Shown here in pieces: positions 1-9,618 of a stretch of 64,000 nt of DNA (positions are counted from its first letter, which is position 1; each line of letters begins with the position of its first letter). The notes beneath the pieces are model-generated. The model was given only the letters and a program-made list of their open reading frames with translations. It was not told the DNA's origin and searched no databases. The position numbers and the translations under genes are program-made. The stretch lies in the NCBI RefSeq assembly GCF_022163125.1, contig NZ_CP091881.1, positions 5,208,001 through 5,272,000 of the forward strand. The letters are read 5' to 3'. This DNA is from Paenibacillus sp. HWE-109 (lineage in GTDB: Bacteria > Bacillota > Bacilli > Paenibacillales > NBRC-103111).

Positions 1-501
1 TTTCCTCCCTTCGTTGAGGCGGTTATTATGGAGATCACTCTTGAAATGATGCGTGAAGCAGGCGTGCGTTTGCCTGCCCCGGTTGGTCAAACCGTTGGGA
101 TAGTTGGCGGTATTGTTATTGGACAAGCCATTGTGCAAGCTGGACTCATCAATAACATTATGGTGATTGTCGTTGCGTTTACCGCTATCGCTTCCTTCAT
201 CCTGCCCAACTACGATATGGTTGCAGCTATCCGGCTCATCCGTTTTGCCATGATGATTGCGGCTGCCATGTTTGGCTTTGTCGGCATCATTATTGGCATG
301 ATGACCATGATTGGTCATTTGATTTCGCTGGAATCACTTGGCACGCCCTATACGACTCCTTTCGCCCCGATGCGTTTCGCGGATTGGAAGGATACCTTCA
401 TTCGGATGCCCGTGTGGAAAATGCGCAAGCGGCCTCTATCCGCAAGACCCATTCAATCCACTAGACAAGTAGATAATCATCCAGAAGGGGATGGCAAATG
501 A
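1..501 (+). CDS. GerA-family spore germination receptor A subunit (C-terminal part, cut by window start)
   Basis: The reading frame is open from base 1, so the gene begins before the window; about 166 C-terminal residues are seen. The sequence has the GerA-family signature around residues 25-40 of the visible part (PAPVGQTVGIVGGIVIGQA), then several hydrophobic membrane segments and a short basic cytoplasmic tail after a FAPMRF motif. Family knowledge: the A subunit sits in the inner spore membrane and works with B and C subunits as a nutrient germinant receptor. The stop codon overlaps the next start as ATGA, which supports translational coupling with the B subunit. The ligand cannot be deduced. 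Confidence 0.93.
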   Translation, partial: FPPFVEAVIMEITLEMMREAGVRLPAPVGQTVGIVGGIVIGQAIVQAGLINNIMVIVVAFTAIASFILPNYDMVAAIRLIRFAMMIAAAMFGFVGIIIGMMTMIGHLISLESLGTPYTTPFAPMRFADWKDTFIRMPVWKMRKRPLSARPIQSTRQVDNHPEGDGK

Positions 502-1598
502 ATGTATCTGCTAGCAGCAAAATAACAAATTTACAATACATTCTCATTAATTCAGGCTTGCAGGTGAGTGTCTTCTTTCTCGCATTGCCACGAATATTAG
601 CCGAACAGGCTGGCACTGACGGGTGGGTTTCGCTCATCATTGGATGGATGATCACGGTGGCTGCAAGCCTGATCGTCGTCAAAATCATGGCCAGATACCC
701 AGAGGGGACCTTGCTCGATCTCTTAACACACTATGGAGGCAAGTGGGCCGGACGAACAGCAGCTGTATGCCTACTCCTTTATCTCTTTTACTTTGGGTAT
801 AGCTGTCTCGTACAAACCGCTCTGATTACGAAAGAGTGGCTTCTCCCCCAAACATCTGCCTATATGATTATCCTGCTGCTGCTGATCCCAACCTATATCG
901 TAGCCATCTCAGGAATTCGCATTATTGGCAGATACGCGGAGATTGTTACCCTCGTATCGTTATGGATTCCGCTCGTCTATTTACTTCCACTGAAAGAAGC
1001 TCACTGGCTGCACTTGCTTCCTATTGCAGGCGAAGGTTGGCAGCCAATAGGCGCTGGTGTCCCCTATTCGCTTTATTGCTTTCTAGGCTTCGTATCCACA
1101 TTTATTTTTTATCCGTTTTTACAAAATAAATCACAAGCTTCCATGGCTATAACTGTCTCCAATTCCCTGACGCTGCTCGCTCATCTGTTCGTAACCTTAG
1201 TTTGCTATGTGTATTTTAGTCCAGACGAAATCCGGGAATATAATGAACCCGCCATCAACGTTTTGAAAATTATTGAGTTCAAATTTATCGAAAGGATCGA
1301 GGTAATCTTTATCGCTTTCTATCTGTTAGTCTTCTCCTTGGGCTGGATTCCCGCCTTGTACATCTGCGCCTATTGTACCAATTGGTTAAGAAATACGCAG
1401 GCCGAACGCAATCACGTCCGTTTCTTTTGTCTCTTACTGGCCATCGGTTCATTCTTCTTCATCCCAGATTTCCATCAAAATGAAATGATCGAGCAAATCT
1501 TTCTTAGGCTCGGAATCCTTATTGAATATATCCTTCCTATCTTCCTGCTCCTTTACGTTTCGGTACACGACCGGTTTTCGGGGAGGAAAAAGGCATGA
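498..1598 (+). CDS. GerB-family germination receptor permease subunit (copy 1)
   Basis: A 366-residue, very hydrophobic protein with about ten predicted membrane spans. It has the usual length and layout of GerAB/GerKB proteins (APC-superfamily fold), including the QVSVFFLALPRILAE first helix, the AGTDGW motif and the FSPDEIREYNEP motif near residue 245. This subunit is thought to bind the germinant in the inner spore membrane. The start is fixed by ATGA overlap with the upstream A subunit, and the stop again overlaps the next gene by ATGA. It is clearly paralogous to the product of the gene starting at 3894. Confidence 0.93.
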   Translation: MNVSASSKITNLQYILINSGLQVSVFFLALPRILAEQAGTDGWVSLIIGWMITVAASLIVVKIMARYPEGTLLDLLTHYGGKWAGRTAAVCLLLYLFYFGYSCLVQTALITKEWLLPQTSAYMIILLLLIPTYIVAISGIRIIGRYAEIVTLVSLWIPLVYLLPLKEAHWLHLLPIAGEGWQPIGAGVPYSLYCFLGFVSTFIFYPFLQNKSQASMAITVSNSLTLLAHLFVTLVCYVYFSPDEIREYNEPAINVLKIIEFKFIERIEVIFIAFYLLVFSLGWIPALYICAYCTNWLRNTQAERNHVRFFCLLLAIGSFFFIPDFHQNEMIEQIFLRLGILIEYILPIFLLLYVSVHDRFSGRKKA

Positions 1599-2710
1599 GC
1601 AAGTGTTGGCTCCATGTCTTCATTGCCATCTCCGTTTTGCTGATTTCAGGGTGCAACGATCGACTGGATCTCGAAGATGCTGCCTTCCCCCTTCTGGGAG
1701 GCTATGATCTCGACGAGAAGAATAATTTACTAACTTATGTGACCGTCCCCGAGTTTAGCAAGAGTGCCAGGAAGAAAACGCAGGAGCTGGGCGTCAGAGC
1801 GAAGACTCTCCAACAGGCAAGACAACAGTCAGATGCTTATTGGCCCGCTGTTTTTCAAGGTCGCAAAATGCTGGTGATCCTTGTGAGCAAACGCCTTTTG
1901 GCACATGTTGACTGGTTCCGAATCCTTGATGTTTTCTCACGAGACGCGAAGAACCCCTTAACCTGCCGAATGATTATGTACGACGGACCACTGTCCGAGG
2001 TTATCTATTTGAATCAACAGGATCAGCCATTCCTTCCATTGCTGCTCCGCGGCATGGTGGATACGAAGAGCGGAAGATCTGAAACGGTAAAAACAACTTT
2101 TCAAGACATGCATCGCCTGCGATTTGAAAAAGGTAAAACACCTTCTATAGCAGAAATCCGCTTGGAAAATGAAATTAAACTAAACGGGACTGCTTTATTG
2201 GATCATCAGGGGAAATATGCTGATTCTCTGGACGCACAAGAGACGATCCTCCTGCAAATCTTGCAAAACCAAGCTAAACACGCAGTCAGCCTTACACTCG
2301 CAATACCAGGACAGGCCAAACGAGGCCCTCTGAATACTGACAAGCTAAGTTTCAGTACAAACAAGGCAAAAACCCATATTAAAACAGCTTTTCATGATGG
2401 TCATTTCCAATTCGATCTGGCTGTCCACCTGTCAATTGCCTTAACCGAACGATTATTTCCTTATGATATGCACCATAAATCCACCGTGTTAGAAAAGGCC
2501 ATTGCCGAGCAACTTAAGAAACAGTTCGAGGGCCTGATCGGCAAAATCCAGTCCCATCAAATCGATCCGATTGGATTAGGCATTCATGCACAAGCCTTCA
2601 CTTATAAACCCTATAAAAAAGTGGAAGATCAGTGGGGAAGAGCGCTATCCGAAGCAAACATCCACCTGTCCGTCACAGTGACGATAGAGGGAGTGGGAAC
2701 GATCAAGTGA
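1595..2710 (+). CDS. Ger(x)C-family germination lipoprotein (copy 1)
   Basis: A 371-residue protein with a lipoprotein signal peptide and lipobox LISGC, so Cys20 is the likely lipidated residue. The length matches GerAC. The mature part carries the family pattern DRLDLEDAAFPLLGGYDLD at its start and GIHAQAF near the end. C subunits lie on the outer face of the inner spore membrane and are needed for receptor function. The gene is translationally coupled to the B subunit (ATGA). The next gene is a second Ger(x)C protein, strongly similar through the VDTKSG, EIRLE and IKLNGTALL blocks, so this is a tandem duplication. Confidence 0.92.
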   Translation: MSKCWLHVFIAISVLLISGCNDRLDLEDAAFPLLGGYDLDEKNNLLTYVTVPEFSKSARKKTQELGVRAKTLQQARQQSDAYWPAVFQGRKMLVILVSKRLLAHVDWFRILDVFSRDAKNPLTCRMIMYDGPLSEVIYLNQQDQPFLPLLLRGMVDTKSGRSETVKTTFQDMHRLRFEKGKTPSIAEIRLENEIKLNGTALLDHQGKYADSLDAQETILLQILQNQAKHAVSLTLAIPGQAKRGPLNTDKLSFSTNKAKTHIKTAFHDGHFQFDLAVHLSIALTERLFPYDMHHKSTVLEKAIAEQLKKQFEGLIGKIQSHQIDPIGLGIHAQAFTYKPYKKVEDQWGRALSEANIHLSVTVTIEGVGTIK

Positions 2711-2731
2711 TAATAAAGAAAGAAGGTAGCG

Positions 2732-3868
2732 ATGCCGATGAATAAACTGCTTCTTCCTATCCTGCTGCTTGCCGCCACGACCGGACTACTAACCGGGTGC
2801 GCCGATCGACTTGATATGGAGAACGCTTCGATTCCCTTGACACTCGGGCTGGATCTTGGACAAGACAACGAGCCCGTCATGTACTCCACCTTCCCTGTTT
2901 TCACCAAAAACTCCAAAAAGAAAACGCAAGAAACATCTGCGCGCGCACGGACCTTCCGTCAATCAAGAGCAGAACAGGATGCCCATTCAGCCGGTGTTTT
3001 CTCAGGCAGGAATTATCAAGTCTTCCTGATCGGCAAGCGGATGCTTGAGCAGGAGAATTGGTTTCAGATGCTCGATGTCATCTTCCGTGATTCCAAAAAC
3101 ACTGTATCGGATCGGGTTATTGTCTTCGATGGCCCGCTCGCCGATATCATTTATTTAAATCCCAAAGACCAACCATTGCTGCCGATTCTTCTGCGTGGCA
3201 TGGTAGATACGAAGAGCGGCAAATCCGAAACGGTAAATACGAATTTGCAGGAACTGCACCGCCAGCTTTTTGAATCTGGCATGACGCCCTCTATCTCTGA
3301 GGTTCGTCTGGACGCCAAAAAGAATATTAAGCTGAACGGAACGGCACTGTTGAATCATCAAGGTAAATATGTCACTTCCTTGGATACTTCCGAGACCGTT
3401 CTTCTGCGAATCTTGCAAAACAAGGTCAAAAAATCTGCTAGTATTACGCTTTCTATGCCAGGTGAACCGGAACAGAAGCCATTTCATCTGGATAAAATCA
3501 GCTTTGCCACCGACCAGACAAGAACAGAAACGAAAACAATAACATCTACCCACCAAGGAGAATTTCACTTCGATATCATCATTAAAATGAAAATAAGTTT
3601 ATTCGAAGTCCTATTCCCCTATGATATAGAGAATAAGACTCCCGAGCTTGAGCAACTGCTTAGTGAAGAGATGCAAAAGCAGTTCGAAAAACTTATAAAA
3701 AAAATACAACAACACGCCATTGATCCGGTTGGACTTGGCCTGCACGCACGTGCTTTTGAATATAAGGAATATAAAGCTGTAAAAAATGATTGGGGAAAGG
3801 CTCTGTCTAGCGCGGACATTCGGGTTCAAGTAAAAATAAAGATAGACGCTATGGGACCTGTCAAGTAA
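2732..3868 (+). CDS. Ger(x)C-family germination lipoprotein (copy 2)
   Basis: A 378-residue lipoprotein with lipobox LLTGC (Cys23) after a hydrophobic signal peptide. It shares long blocks with the preceding gene (ADRLDMENASIPL, VDTKSGKSETV, IKLNGTALLNHQGKY), so it is a paralogue. An AGAAGG ribosome binding site lies 5 bases before this ATG; an ATG two codons later would also be acceptable. Role by family: C subunit of a germinant receptor. Two C and two B genes beside a single visible A gene suggest alternative or mixed receptor complexes, but that is inference. Confidence 0.91.
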   Translation: MPMNKLLLPILLLAATTGLLTGCADRLDMENASIPLTLGLDLGQDNEPVMYSTFPVFTKNSKKKTQETSARARTFRQSRAEQDAHSAGVFSGRNYQVFLIGKRMLEQENWFQMLDVIFRDSKNTVSDRVIVFDGPLADIIYLNPKDQPLLPILLRGMVDTKSGKSETVNTNLQELHRQLFESGMTPSISEVRLDAKKNIKLNGTALLNHQGKYVTSLDTSETVLLRILQNKVKKSASITLSMPGEPEQKPFHLDKISFATDQTRTETKTITSTHQGEFHFDIIIKMKISLFEVLFPYDIENKTPELEQLLSEEMQKQFEKLIKKIQQHAIDPVGLGLHARAFEYKEYKAVKNDWGKALSSADIRVQVKIKIDAMGPVK

Positions 3869-3893
3869 TCTGCGGGAAGGAAGGGCAACCAAG

Positions 3894-4973
3894 GTGAAGA
3901 AATATGCTTATAACGAGATAACCCTTATGCAATTTATTTGTATCCTGTCAGGCGTTCAACTTAGCGTAGGCTTGCTAGCCCTTCCGCAGCGTCTTGCACA
4001 AAGGGCAGGAACGGACGGATGGATTGGCCTTCTTCTCATTTGGGTGTTTACTGTCATAGCGAATTTAATCATCGTCCGCGTCATGAGTAGCTATCCGCAA
4101 GGAACCATGATGGACCTGTTAACTCATTATTGTGGCCGCTGGGTGGGAAAAATCGCCGCTGTGCTTCTTGCCCTTTACTTCTTTTTATATGGTTACGTCG
4201 GCATCACGAGAACGATTCTCTATGTCAAGCAGTGGCTTCTACCGCAAACTTCCACATTTCAGATTATGTTATTGCTTCTCATCCCCACTTACACAGTTGC
4301 CCGGAATGGTCTTCGTATTGTTGGGCGATACGCGGAACTTGTTTTCTTTATTTCCCTATGGATTCCTTTTGCTTATCTGCTGCCCCTTCAGGATGCTCAG
4401 TGGCTCTATTTGCTGCCGGTTCTCAAAGAAGGCTGGCTGCCTATCCTCAGCGCGGCAGAAATCGCCTTCCTCTCTTTTTCAGGGATCGGAATTACAATGG
4501 TCCTGTATCCTTTCCTGCTGCACAAGCGGCAAGCGTTCGCAGGTGTCGCCATCTCGAACACCGTGTCGATGCTGGTGTTCCTAATGATCTCACTGATTTG
4601 TTTCGTCTATTTCAGCCCTAGTGAAATTAAGGAATATAACGAACCTGTCGTCAATGTACTCAAAAACATCGAGTTTAAGTTTATCGAGCGGATCGAAGTC
4701 GTATTTATCTCCTTTTATTTATTTATGTTCTCCTTGTCTTGGATCCCCACTTTCCACGCATCGGCTTTCTGCGTAAGCTGGATGCTAGGCAAACCAGATC
4801 ACCGCAATCCGTTGCGGGTGATTTGGTTGATCCTTGCAGCTGGCACACTGCTATTCATGCCTTCCTTCACACAGAATGACATGATGGGAAGATGGCTTAG
4901 CAAAATTGCTTTTGGCTTTGAAGATGCCATCCCTGTTTGCTTGCTGATTTATCTCTGGACAAAAAAAGAGTGA
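3894..4973 (+). CDS. GerB-family germination receptor permease subunit (copy 2)
   Basis: A 359-residue polytopic membrane protein closely related to the product at 498-1598 (shared ALPQRLAQRAGTDGW, RIVGRYAEL, FSPSEIKEYNEPVVNVLKN and IEFKFIERIEV blocks). The start is GTG, with a GGAAGGAAGGG ribosome binding site about 9 bases upstream. It follows the second C gene by 25 bases and ends the germination operon. Its stop codon lies inside a terminator hairpin shared with convergent pyk. Function by family: germinant-binding membrane subunit. Confidence 0.91.
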   Translation: MKKYAYNEITLMQFICILSGVQLSVGLLALPQRLAQRAGTDGWIGLLLIWVFTVIANLIIVRVMSSYPQGTMMDLLTHYCGRWVGKIAAVLLALYFFLYGYVGITRTILYVKQWLLPQTSTFQIMLLLLIPTYTVARNGLRIVGRYAELVFFISLWIPFAYLLPLQDAQWLYLLPVLKEGWLPILSAAEIAFLSFSGIGITMVLYPFLLHKRQAFAGVAISNTVSMLVFLMISLICFVYFSPSEIKEYNEPVVNVLKNIEFKFIERIEVVFISFYLFMFSLSWIPTFHASAFCVSWMLGKPDHRNPLRVIWLILAAGTLLFMPSFTQNDMMGRWLSKIAFGFEDAIPVCLLIYLWTKKE

Positions 4974-5003
4974 AGCCGAGAATACTCTCGCTTCACTCTT
5001 TTG
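4964..5003. terminator. Bidirectional terminator between ger operon and pyk
   Basis: A 12-bp perfect outer stem (AAAAGAGTGAAG paired with CTTCACTCTTTT) plus an inner CGAG/CTCG stem around an AATACT-region loop. A-rich and T-rich sides face both convergent genes. The stop codon of the upstream ger gene is in the left arm. Confidence 0.85.
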
Positions 5004-5010
5004 CTATATC

Positions 5011-6765
5011 TTACAGTACGCTAGCTTGTCCAGAGTAGATAACGCCTACTTCTGGATAGATCGAAACTTCTGTACCGTCTTTGATTATTTCCACTGCGTT
5101 CTCAACGCCGACGATAACCGGGATGCCAAGACTTAAAGCAACAACAGCCGCATGGGATGTGATGCCGCCTACTTCGGTAATTAACGCTGATGCGCGTTGG
5201 ACAGCCGGCATATATTCTTTATCGGTCGAAACCGTAACAAGAACAGCGCCGTCAACCATTTTCTCATTCGCTTCTTCCGGTGTGCGAGCAGTTACAACGA
5301 TGCCCGTCGCCGTTTGCATGCCGATACCTGTACCTTTGGCAATCATTTCACCCACATGGTGAACTTTGATCAAGTTCGTTGTTCCAGAGCGTCCTACTGG
5401 GACACCTGCTGTAATAACGACGATATCGCCAAGGGAAACCAAGCCTGTTTTGATACTGCTGTCTACCGCAAGATTGAACAGCTCGTCCGTTGTTTTCGCT
5501 GTTATTCCCTTCACCGGAATAACACCCCATACAAGGGATAAGCGGCGAATGACTTGATCGCTAGGCGTAACGGCAATAATTGGTGATTTGGGACGGTATT
5601 TGGATACCATGCGTGCTGTATATCCACTTTCCGTTGCAGTCAGAATCGCTTTGGCACCAAGCTCCAGAGCAGAGTTCGCTACGGCTTGCGAAATGGCTTC
5701 CGTAACTGTCACTTGCTGCGCTTGCGCTTGGCGAAGGAAAATCTCTTTGTATTCCAAAGCTGCTTCCGCACGCTCTGCAATACGAGCCATCGTTTGAACG
5801 GATTCAACCGGGTATTTCCCAGCAGCTGTTTCTCCGGACAACATCACAGCGTCAGTGCCATCGAATACAGCATTCGCAACGTCACTCGCTTCTGCACGAG
5901 TAGGACGCGGGTTGCGCTGCATGGAATCCAGCATCATCGTTGCCGTGATAACCGGTTTCCCTACGATATTACATTTTTTAATCATTTGTTTTTGAACAAC
6001 CGGAACATCTTCCGCCGGAATTTCAACACCGAGATCTCCACGGGCAACCATCAGACCATCGGATACTTCAAGAATTTCGTCTAAGTTGTCAACGCCTTCT
6101 TGGTTTTCGATTTTACTGATGATTTGAATGTGGGAAGCATTGTGTTTCTCCAGCAATTCACGAATTTCCATAACATCGCTTGCTTTGCGAACAAAAGAAG
6201 CGGCAATGAAATCGACGCCTTGCTCGATACCGAATACGATATCGTTCGCATCTTTTTCTGTGATGCCAGGAAGGCTGATTTTGACACCTGGTACGTTAAC
6301 GCCTTTTTTGCTCTTAATCGTTCCGCCATTCACGATGCGACACTCGATTTCCGTTCCACGAATATCAACAACCGTAAGGCCAATCAAGCCATCATCAATA
6401 AGAATCGTTGATCCAACAGCAACGTCACGCGGCAATTCCGAGTACGTGACGGAGATGCGGTCTGCATCGCCTAGGATTTCTTCTGTTGTCAGAATAATAT
6501 GCTTGTCCTGAACAAGCTCAATCGGCTCTTCTTTCAACTTGCCTGTGCGAATTTCCGGTCCTTTGGTGTCAAGCAAAATAGCAGCTATTTTGCCTGTCTC
6601 AGCGGATGCTGCGCGAAGGTTGCGGATACGTGCGCCGTGCTCCTCAAAATCTCCGTGGGAGAAGTTAAGACGGGCAACATTCATTCCCGCTTCTAGAAGT
6701 TTTTTCAAATTCTCTTGTGATTCGCTTGCAGGTCCAATGGTACAGACAATTTTCGTTTTACGCAT
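5011..6765 (-). CDS. pyk: Pyruvate kinase with C-terminal PEP-utilizer domain
   Basis: Catalyses phosphoenolpyruvate + ADP to pyruvate + ATP, the last step of glycolysis (cytosol). The 584-residue product begins [14 protein letters not shown] and contains the [24 protein letters not shown] active-site region and [10 protein letters not shown]. It ends with the extra swivelling domain typical of Bacillus-type enzymes, marked by [19 protein letters not shown] chose the ATG at 6765 because GGAGGG lies 7 bases upstream; an in-frame codon 11 residues earlier has no such site. The start overlaps the end of accA by 8 bases, so pyk is probably co-transcribed with accD-accA. In Bacillus subtilis pfkA usually lies between accA and pyk; here it is absent. 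Confidence 0.98.
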   Translation of the reverse strand: MRKTKIVCTIGPASESQENLKKLLEAGMNVARLNFSHGDFEEHGARIRNLRAASAETGKIAAILLDTKGPEIRTGKLKEEPIELVQDKHIILTTEEILGDADRISVTYSELPRDVAVGSTILIDDGLIGLTVVDIRGTEIECRIVNGGTIKSKKGVNVPGVKISLPGITEKDANDIVFGIEQGVDFIAASFVRKASDVMEIRELLEKHNASHIQIISKIENQEGVDNLDEILEVSDGLMVARGDLGVEIPAEDVPVVQKQMIKKCNIVGKPVITATMMLDSMQRNPRPTRAEASDVANAVFDGTDAVMLSGETAAGKYPVESVQTMARIAERAEAALEYKEIFLRQAQAQQVTVTEAISQAVANSALELGAKAILTATESGYTARMVSKYRPKSPIIAVTPSDQVIRRLSLVWGVIPVKGITAKTTDELFNLAVDSSIKTGLVSLGDIVVITAGVPVGRSGTTNLIKVHHVGEMIAKGTGIGMQTATGIVVTARTPEEANEKMVDGAVLVTVSTDKEYMPAVQRASALITEVGGITSHAAVVALSLGIPVIVGVENAVEIIKDGTEVSIYPEVGVIYSGQASVL

Positions 6766-7732
6766 GGTTTCCCTCCTGGTTGAATGTGAACCGCCCAATA
6801 TCTCTAAATTTCTGGTAACGGTCCTCTAACAGCTCCTGTTCGTTCATACTTAGCAAATGCTGAAGCTGTTCCCAGATCGCTGTTTTAATAAATTCGGCTT
6901 GTGCTGCTGGGTCGCGATGTGCGCCACCTTTGGGCTCGGGAATAATGCCATCGATTACGCCCAGCTCCAAAATATGATCCGCAGTAATTTTCATCGCTTC
7001 TGCCGCGTGCAGCGCTTTGGAAGCATCTTTATATAAGATGGAGGCCGCGCCTTCGGGACTAATAACCGAATAAATCGCATTCTCCAGCATTAACACCTTA
7101 TTGCCTACACCTAACGCCAGGGCGCCGCCACTGCCGCCTTCGCCAATAACAACGCAGATGATCGGCACACGAAAAGAGGCCATTTCCAGCAAATTTCTGG
7201 CAATCGCTTCTCCTTGACCGCGCTCTTCTGCAGCATTCCCAGGGAATGCCCCTTTGGTATCAATAAATGTTACGATCGGACGCTTGAACTTATTCGCTTG
7301 ACGCATCATTCTCAGCGCTTTGCGGAACCCTTCCGGATGCGGACATCCGAAGTTGCGGGCGATATTGTCCTTCGTATCTTTCCCTTTTTGATGACCGACA
7401 ACCGTCACCGGTATGCCGTTCAACTTGGCAAGGCCGCCAACGATTGCCAGGTCATCTCCATATAGGCGATCCCCGTGAAACTCAATGAAGTCTGTGAAAA
7501 TGGTACTAATATAATCAATTGTTGTAGGCCTTTGCGGATGACGGGCAAGCTGCATTTTCTCAGCTGACGACATCGTTGCATACAACTCATCTTCTAATTG
7601 CGCATATCTTTCTTCCAAGCGACGAATTTCCTCGGAGAAGTCAATTTGCTTCTCGGCGCCAAACGAACGGAGCTCGGCAATCTTTTTCTTCAACTCAAAC
7701 AGTGGCTGTTCAAAGAGCATATCACTCGCCAT
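6758..7732 (-). CDS. accA: Acetyl-CoA carboxylase carboxyltransferase subunit alpha
   Basis: With AccD it transfers the carboxyl group from carboxybiotin to acetyl-CoA to give malonyl-CoA for fatty acid synthesis. The 324-residue length is normal. The N-terminal coiled region [15 protein letters not shown] is followed by the crotonase-fold core with [15 protein letters not shown] and [15 protein letters not shown]. The ATG overlaps the accD end by 11 bases and has GGAGGAGG just upstream inside accD, indicating coupled translation of the two subunits. Confidence 0.98.
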   Translation of the reverse strand: MASDMLFEQPLFELKKKIAELRSFGAEKQIDFSEEIRRLEERYAQLEDELYATMSSAEKMQLARHPQRPTTIDYISTIFTDFIEFHGDRLYGDDLAIVGGLAKLNGIPVTVVGHQKGKDTKDNIARNFGCPHPEGFRKALRMMRQANKFKRPIVTFIDTKGAFPGNAAEERGQGEAIARNLLEMASFRVPIICVVIGEGGSGGALALGVGNKVLMLENAIYSVISPEGAASILYKDASKALHAAEAMKITADHILELGVIDGIIPEPKGGAHRDPAAQAEFIKTAIWEQLQHLLSMNEQELLEDRYQKFRDIGRFTFNQEGNHA

Positions 7733-8588
7733 AAGTCGCCTCCTCCTTCACGCCGTGCATGTCCAACAGCTTGATTAACGTAGGTCTCATATCCTTGCGG
7801 CTGACGACCTTGTCGAGCTGACCATGCTCGAGATTGAATTCAGATGTCTGGAAATTATCAGGCAGCTTTTGTTTGATCGTTTGCTCAATAACCCGGCGGC
7901 CTGTGAAGCCGAACGGTGCTGCTGGTTCCGCAATAATTATATCGCCCAGCATGGCAAAGCTCGCTGATACGCCACCGAAAGTCGGATCCGTAATAACAGA
8001 AATAAACAATCCGCCTGCTTCGCTCAGCTTGGATATGGCTGCGCTTGTCTTGGCCATTTGCATCAAGCTCAGAATGCTTTCTTGCATCCGTGCTCCACCA
8101 GATGTGGAATAAATAATAATCGGAAATTTCTTCTCAATCGCCATTTCAATCGCTCTTGTGATTCTTTCACCAACAACGGAGCCTAGCGATCCACCCATGA
8201 AGTCAAAGCTCATCGCAGCAATGATCACTGGATAGCCGCCAATCGTACCTTCGCCAGTCATAATGGCATCTTGCAGCTTCGTTGTGCTTTTGGCCTTATC
8301 CAATTTCTCGACGTAGTCCGGGAATTCCAGAGGATCTTCAGAAATCATATCCGCATCGTATTCCACAATATGGCCTTCATCCAAAGTTATCTGAATGCGT
8401 TCCAATGCGCTCAATCGATAATGGTAGCCGCAAGCCGTACAGACTTTCAGGTTTTTCTCTAGCTCTTTACTGGTTTGAATCGTTCCGCATTTCGGACATT
8501 TATTCATTAAACCCTCGGGAATTTCCCTTTTTGTTTTTTCAGAAGGAATCGTTGCATATTTACGCTTTTGAAATAAATCCTTTAGCAC
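7722..8588 (-). CDS. accD: Acetyl-CoA carboxylase carboxyltransferase subunit beta
   Basis: 288 residues. An N-terminal zinc ribbon has Cys31, Cys34, Cys50 and Cys53 (CPKC...CTAC). The carboxyltransferase domain follows with [15 protein letters not shown] and SGGARMQE. It partners AccA encoded immediately downstream. The start is GTG at 8588 with GAGGTGG upstream; no in-frame ATG fits before the zinc ribbon except Met28, which would leave only the ribbon. A 62-residue conserved protein gene lies 65 bases upstream on the same strand. Confidence 0.97.
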   Translation of the reverse strand: MLKDLFQKRKYATIPSEKTKREIPEGLMNKCPKCGTIQTSKELEKNLKVCTACGYHYRLSALERIQITLDEGHIVEYDADMISEDPLEFPDYVEKLDKAKSTTKLQDAIMTGEGTIGGYPVIIAAMSFDFMGGSLGSVVGERITRAIEMAIEKKFPIIIYSTSGGARMQESILSLMQMAKTSAAISKLSEAGGLFISVITDPTFGGVSASFAMLGDIIIAEPAAPFGFTGRRVIEQTIKQKLPDNFQTSEFNLEHGQLDKVVSRKDMRPTLIKLLDMHGVKEEATYGE

Positions 8589-8653
8589 ATTTCCACCTCT
8601 ACTTGGCTTTTATCGTGTACCGCTACAAGCCACGTTACTTACTTCTACTTTCA

Positions 8654-8842
8654 CTATCTATGTAAAATAGAATTGAGCACTTCTTGCACTTCTTCCAATT
8701 CCCCTTCGGGAACGACAATTTCAAACTGATTCTTGGATAATGAAATCCCTCGAACTTGTACGAGAAATCCTTCTTCCGTTAGCCTCTGTTTAATCCGCTC
8801 TGCGATTTTTGCGGTAGGAGCTATATATATCACCGTCCACAT
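8654..8842 (-). CDS. Small conserved protein, DUF2007-like (62 aa)
   Basis: A 62-residue protein starting MWTVIYIAPTAKIAERIK and ending EVQEVLNSILHR. The start is set by AGGAGG 9 bases before ATG at 8842; a longer frame exists upstream but lacks a site and is cut by poor sequence. The pattern (an initial beta strand, a helix, then EGFLVQVRG and FEIVVPEGELEEVQEVL) resembles small one-domain proteins of the DUF2007/ferredoxin-like type, which is a weak assignment. It is probably co-transcribed with accDA. Function unknown. Confidence 0.75.
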   Translation of the reverse strand: MWTVIYIAPTAKIAERIKQRLTEEGFLVQVRGISLSKNQFEIVVPEGELEEVQEVLNSILHR

Positions 8843-8982
8843 GAAAAAAAACCTCCTATGAAGTGCAACTACATGGATTAGGGCAATTTGCAGCGATGAT
8901 AGTAAACATCCTTCTATAAGCACAGGCGCACACAATGGAATAATGATATCATAATTCATCTTTTTCCCGCAACAGAGCACTT

Positions 8983-9025
8983 TCATGAAAAAAGTGAAGT
9001 CTGAACTATTGAAGCTAGTCCAGAC
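8983..9025 (-). terminator. Terminator of the pgpA/yutG-like gene
   Basis: On the minus strand an imperfect hairpin (GTCTGGACTA paired with TAGTTCAGAC, one G-T pair) includes the stop codon of the upstream gene and is followed by a CACTTTTTTC tract. Confidence 0.55.
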
Positions 9026-9515
9026 CCAATTTACTGCTATAATCAGGCGCATGCTCATTCTGATGAGCAATTCTAGCGGACGCGGCTGCGGCTAATCCAC
9101 AGACCAAATCATCCAGAAAAACATGCACAGCACTTCGATCATCATTCAAAGCTCGGATAATGCCAATTTTTTCTTTATCCAAATATCCGAAGCTGGTTAA
9201 ACCGATCATCCCATAGACATGAACAATACCTAAAGCCAAAGTCTCATCGACCCCAAACAAAGGCTCATCTGCGTCCAAAATCGATTGCAAAGGCTCGGGG
9301 AGCTGCTTCTTTTCCGCTAGTTCATCCAGCGCTATCCCCGTGTATAACGTGTACTGCACCTCCCGCTTGCCGAGCACAGCGAGCACACTTTCGGTACAGT
9401 CCTCAGCGGTTAACTGATTATTGTATGGCTTCTGAAGCTTATATACAATTTCGGAAATTTGTTCGACGGTCACACCACGCCTTTGCAGCAATTGAATCAT
9501 ATGTTGTTCGGTCAT
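9015..9515 (-). CDS. yutG: Phosphatidylglycerophosphatase A-family protein (YutG-like)
   Basis: A 166-residue protein that follows Bacillus YutG closely along its length: MIQLLQRRGVTVEQI, ELQKPY-like KLQKPYNNQL, VLGKREVQYT, and the conserved GLTSFGYLDKEKIGII and FLDDLVCGLAAAASARIAH blocks. The PgpA family dephosphorylates phosphatidylglycerophosphate in phospholipid synthesis; the soluble YutG branch has a less certain substrate. ATG at 9515 is preceded by GGAGGAGGA at good spacing, so 17 upstream in-frame codons are left out. It lies between dnaE and the accDA block on the same strand. Confidence 0.88.
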   Translation of the reverse strand: MTEQHMIQLLQRRGVTVEQISEIVYKLQKPYNNQLTAEDCTESVLAVLGKREVQYTLYTGIALDELAEKKQLPEPLQSILDADEPLFGVDETLALGIVHVYGMIGLTSFGYLDKEKIGIIRALNDDRSAVHVFLDDLVCGLAAAASARIAHQNEHAPDYSSKLGLD

Positions 9516-9618
9516 AAGTCCTCCTCCTATCCATGGATAGCCCCGAAAAACCGGGTTCCTATTCATATGCGGAGGAATCTTTGTTTACCACCATTGCAGG
9601 TAAAATTTGGCACTGAGC

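Noticed and set aside
9532..9563. Hairpin GATAG-CCCG / CGGG-CTATC between dnaE and the yutG-like gene as terminator of dnaE
   Set aside because: The stem is interrupted and has no T-run; it overlaps the upstream region of the next gene, so I could not assign it.
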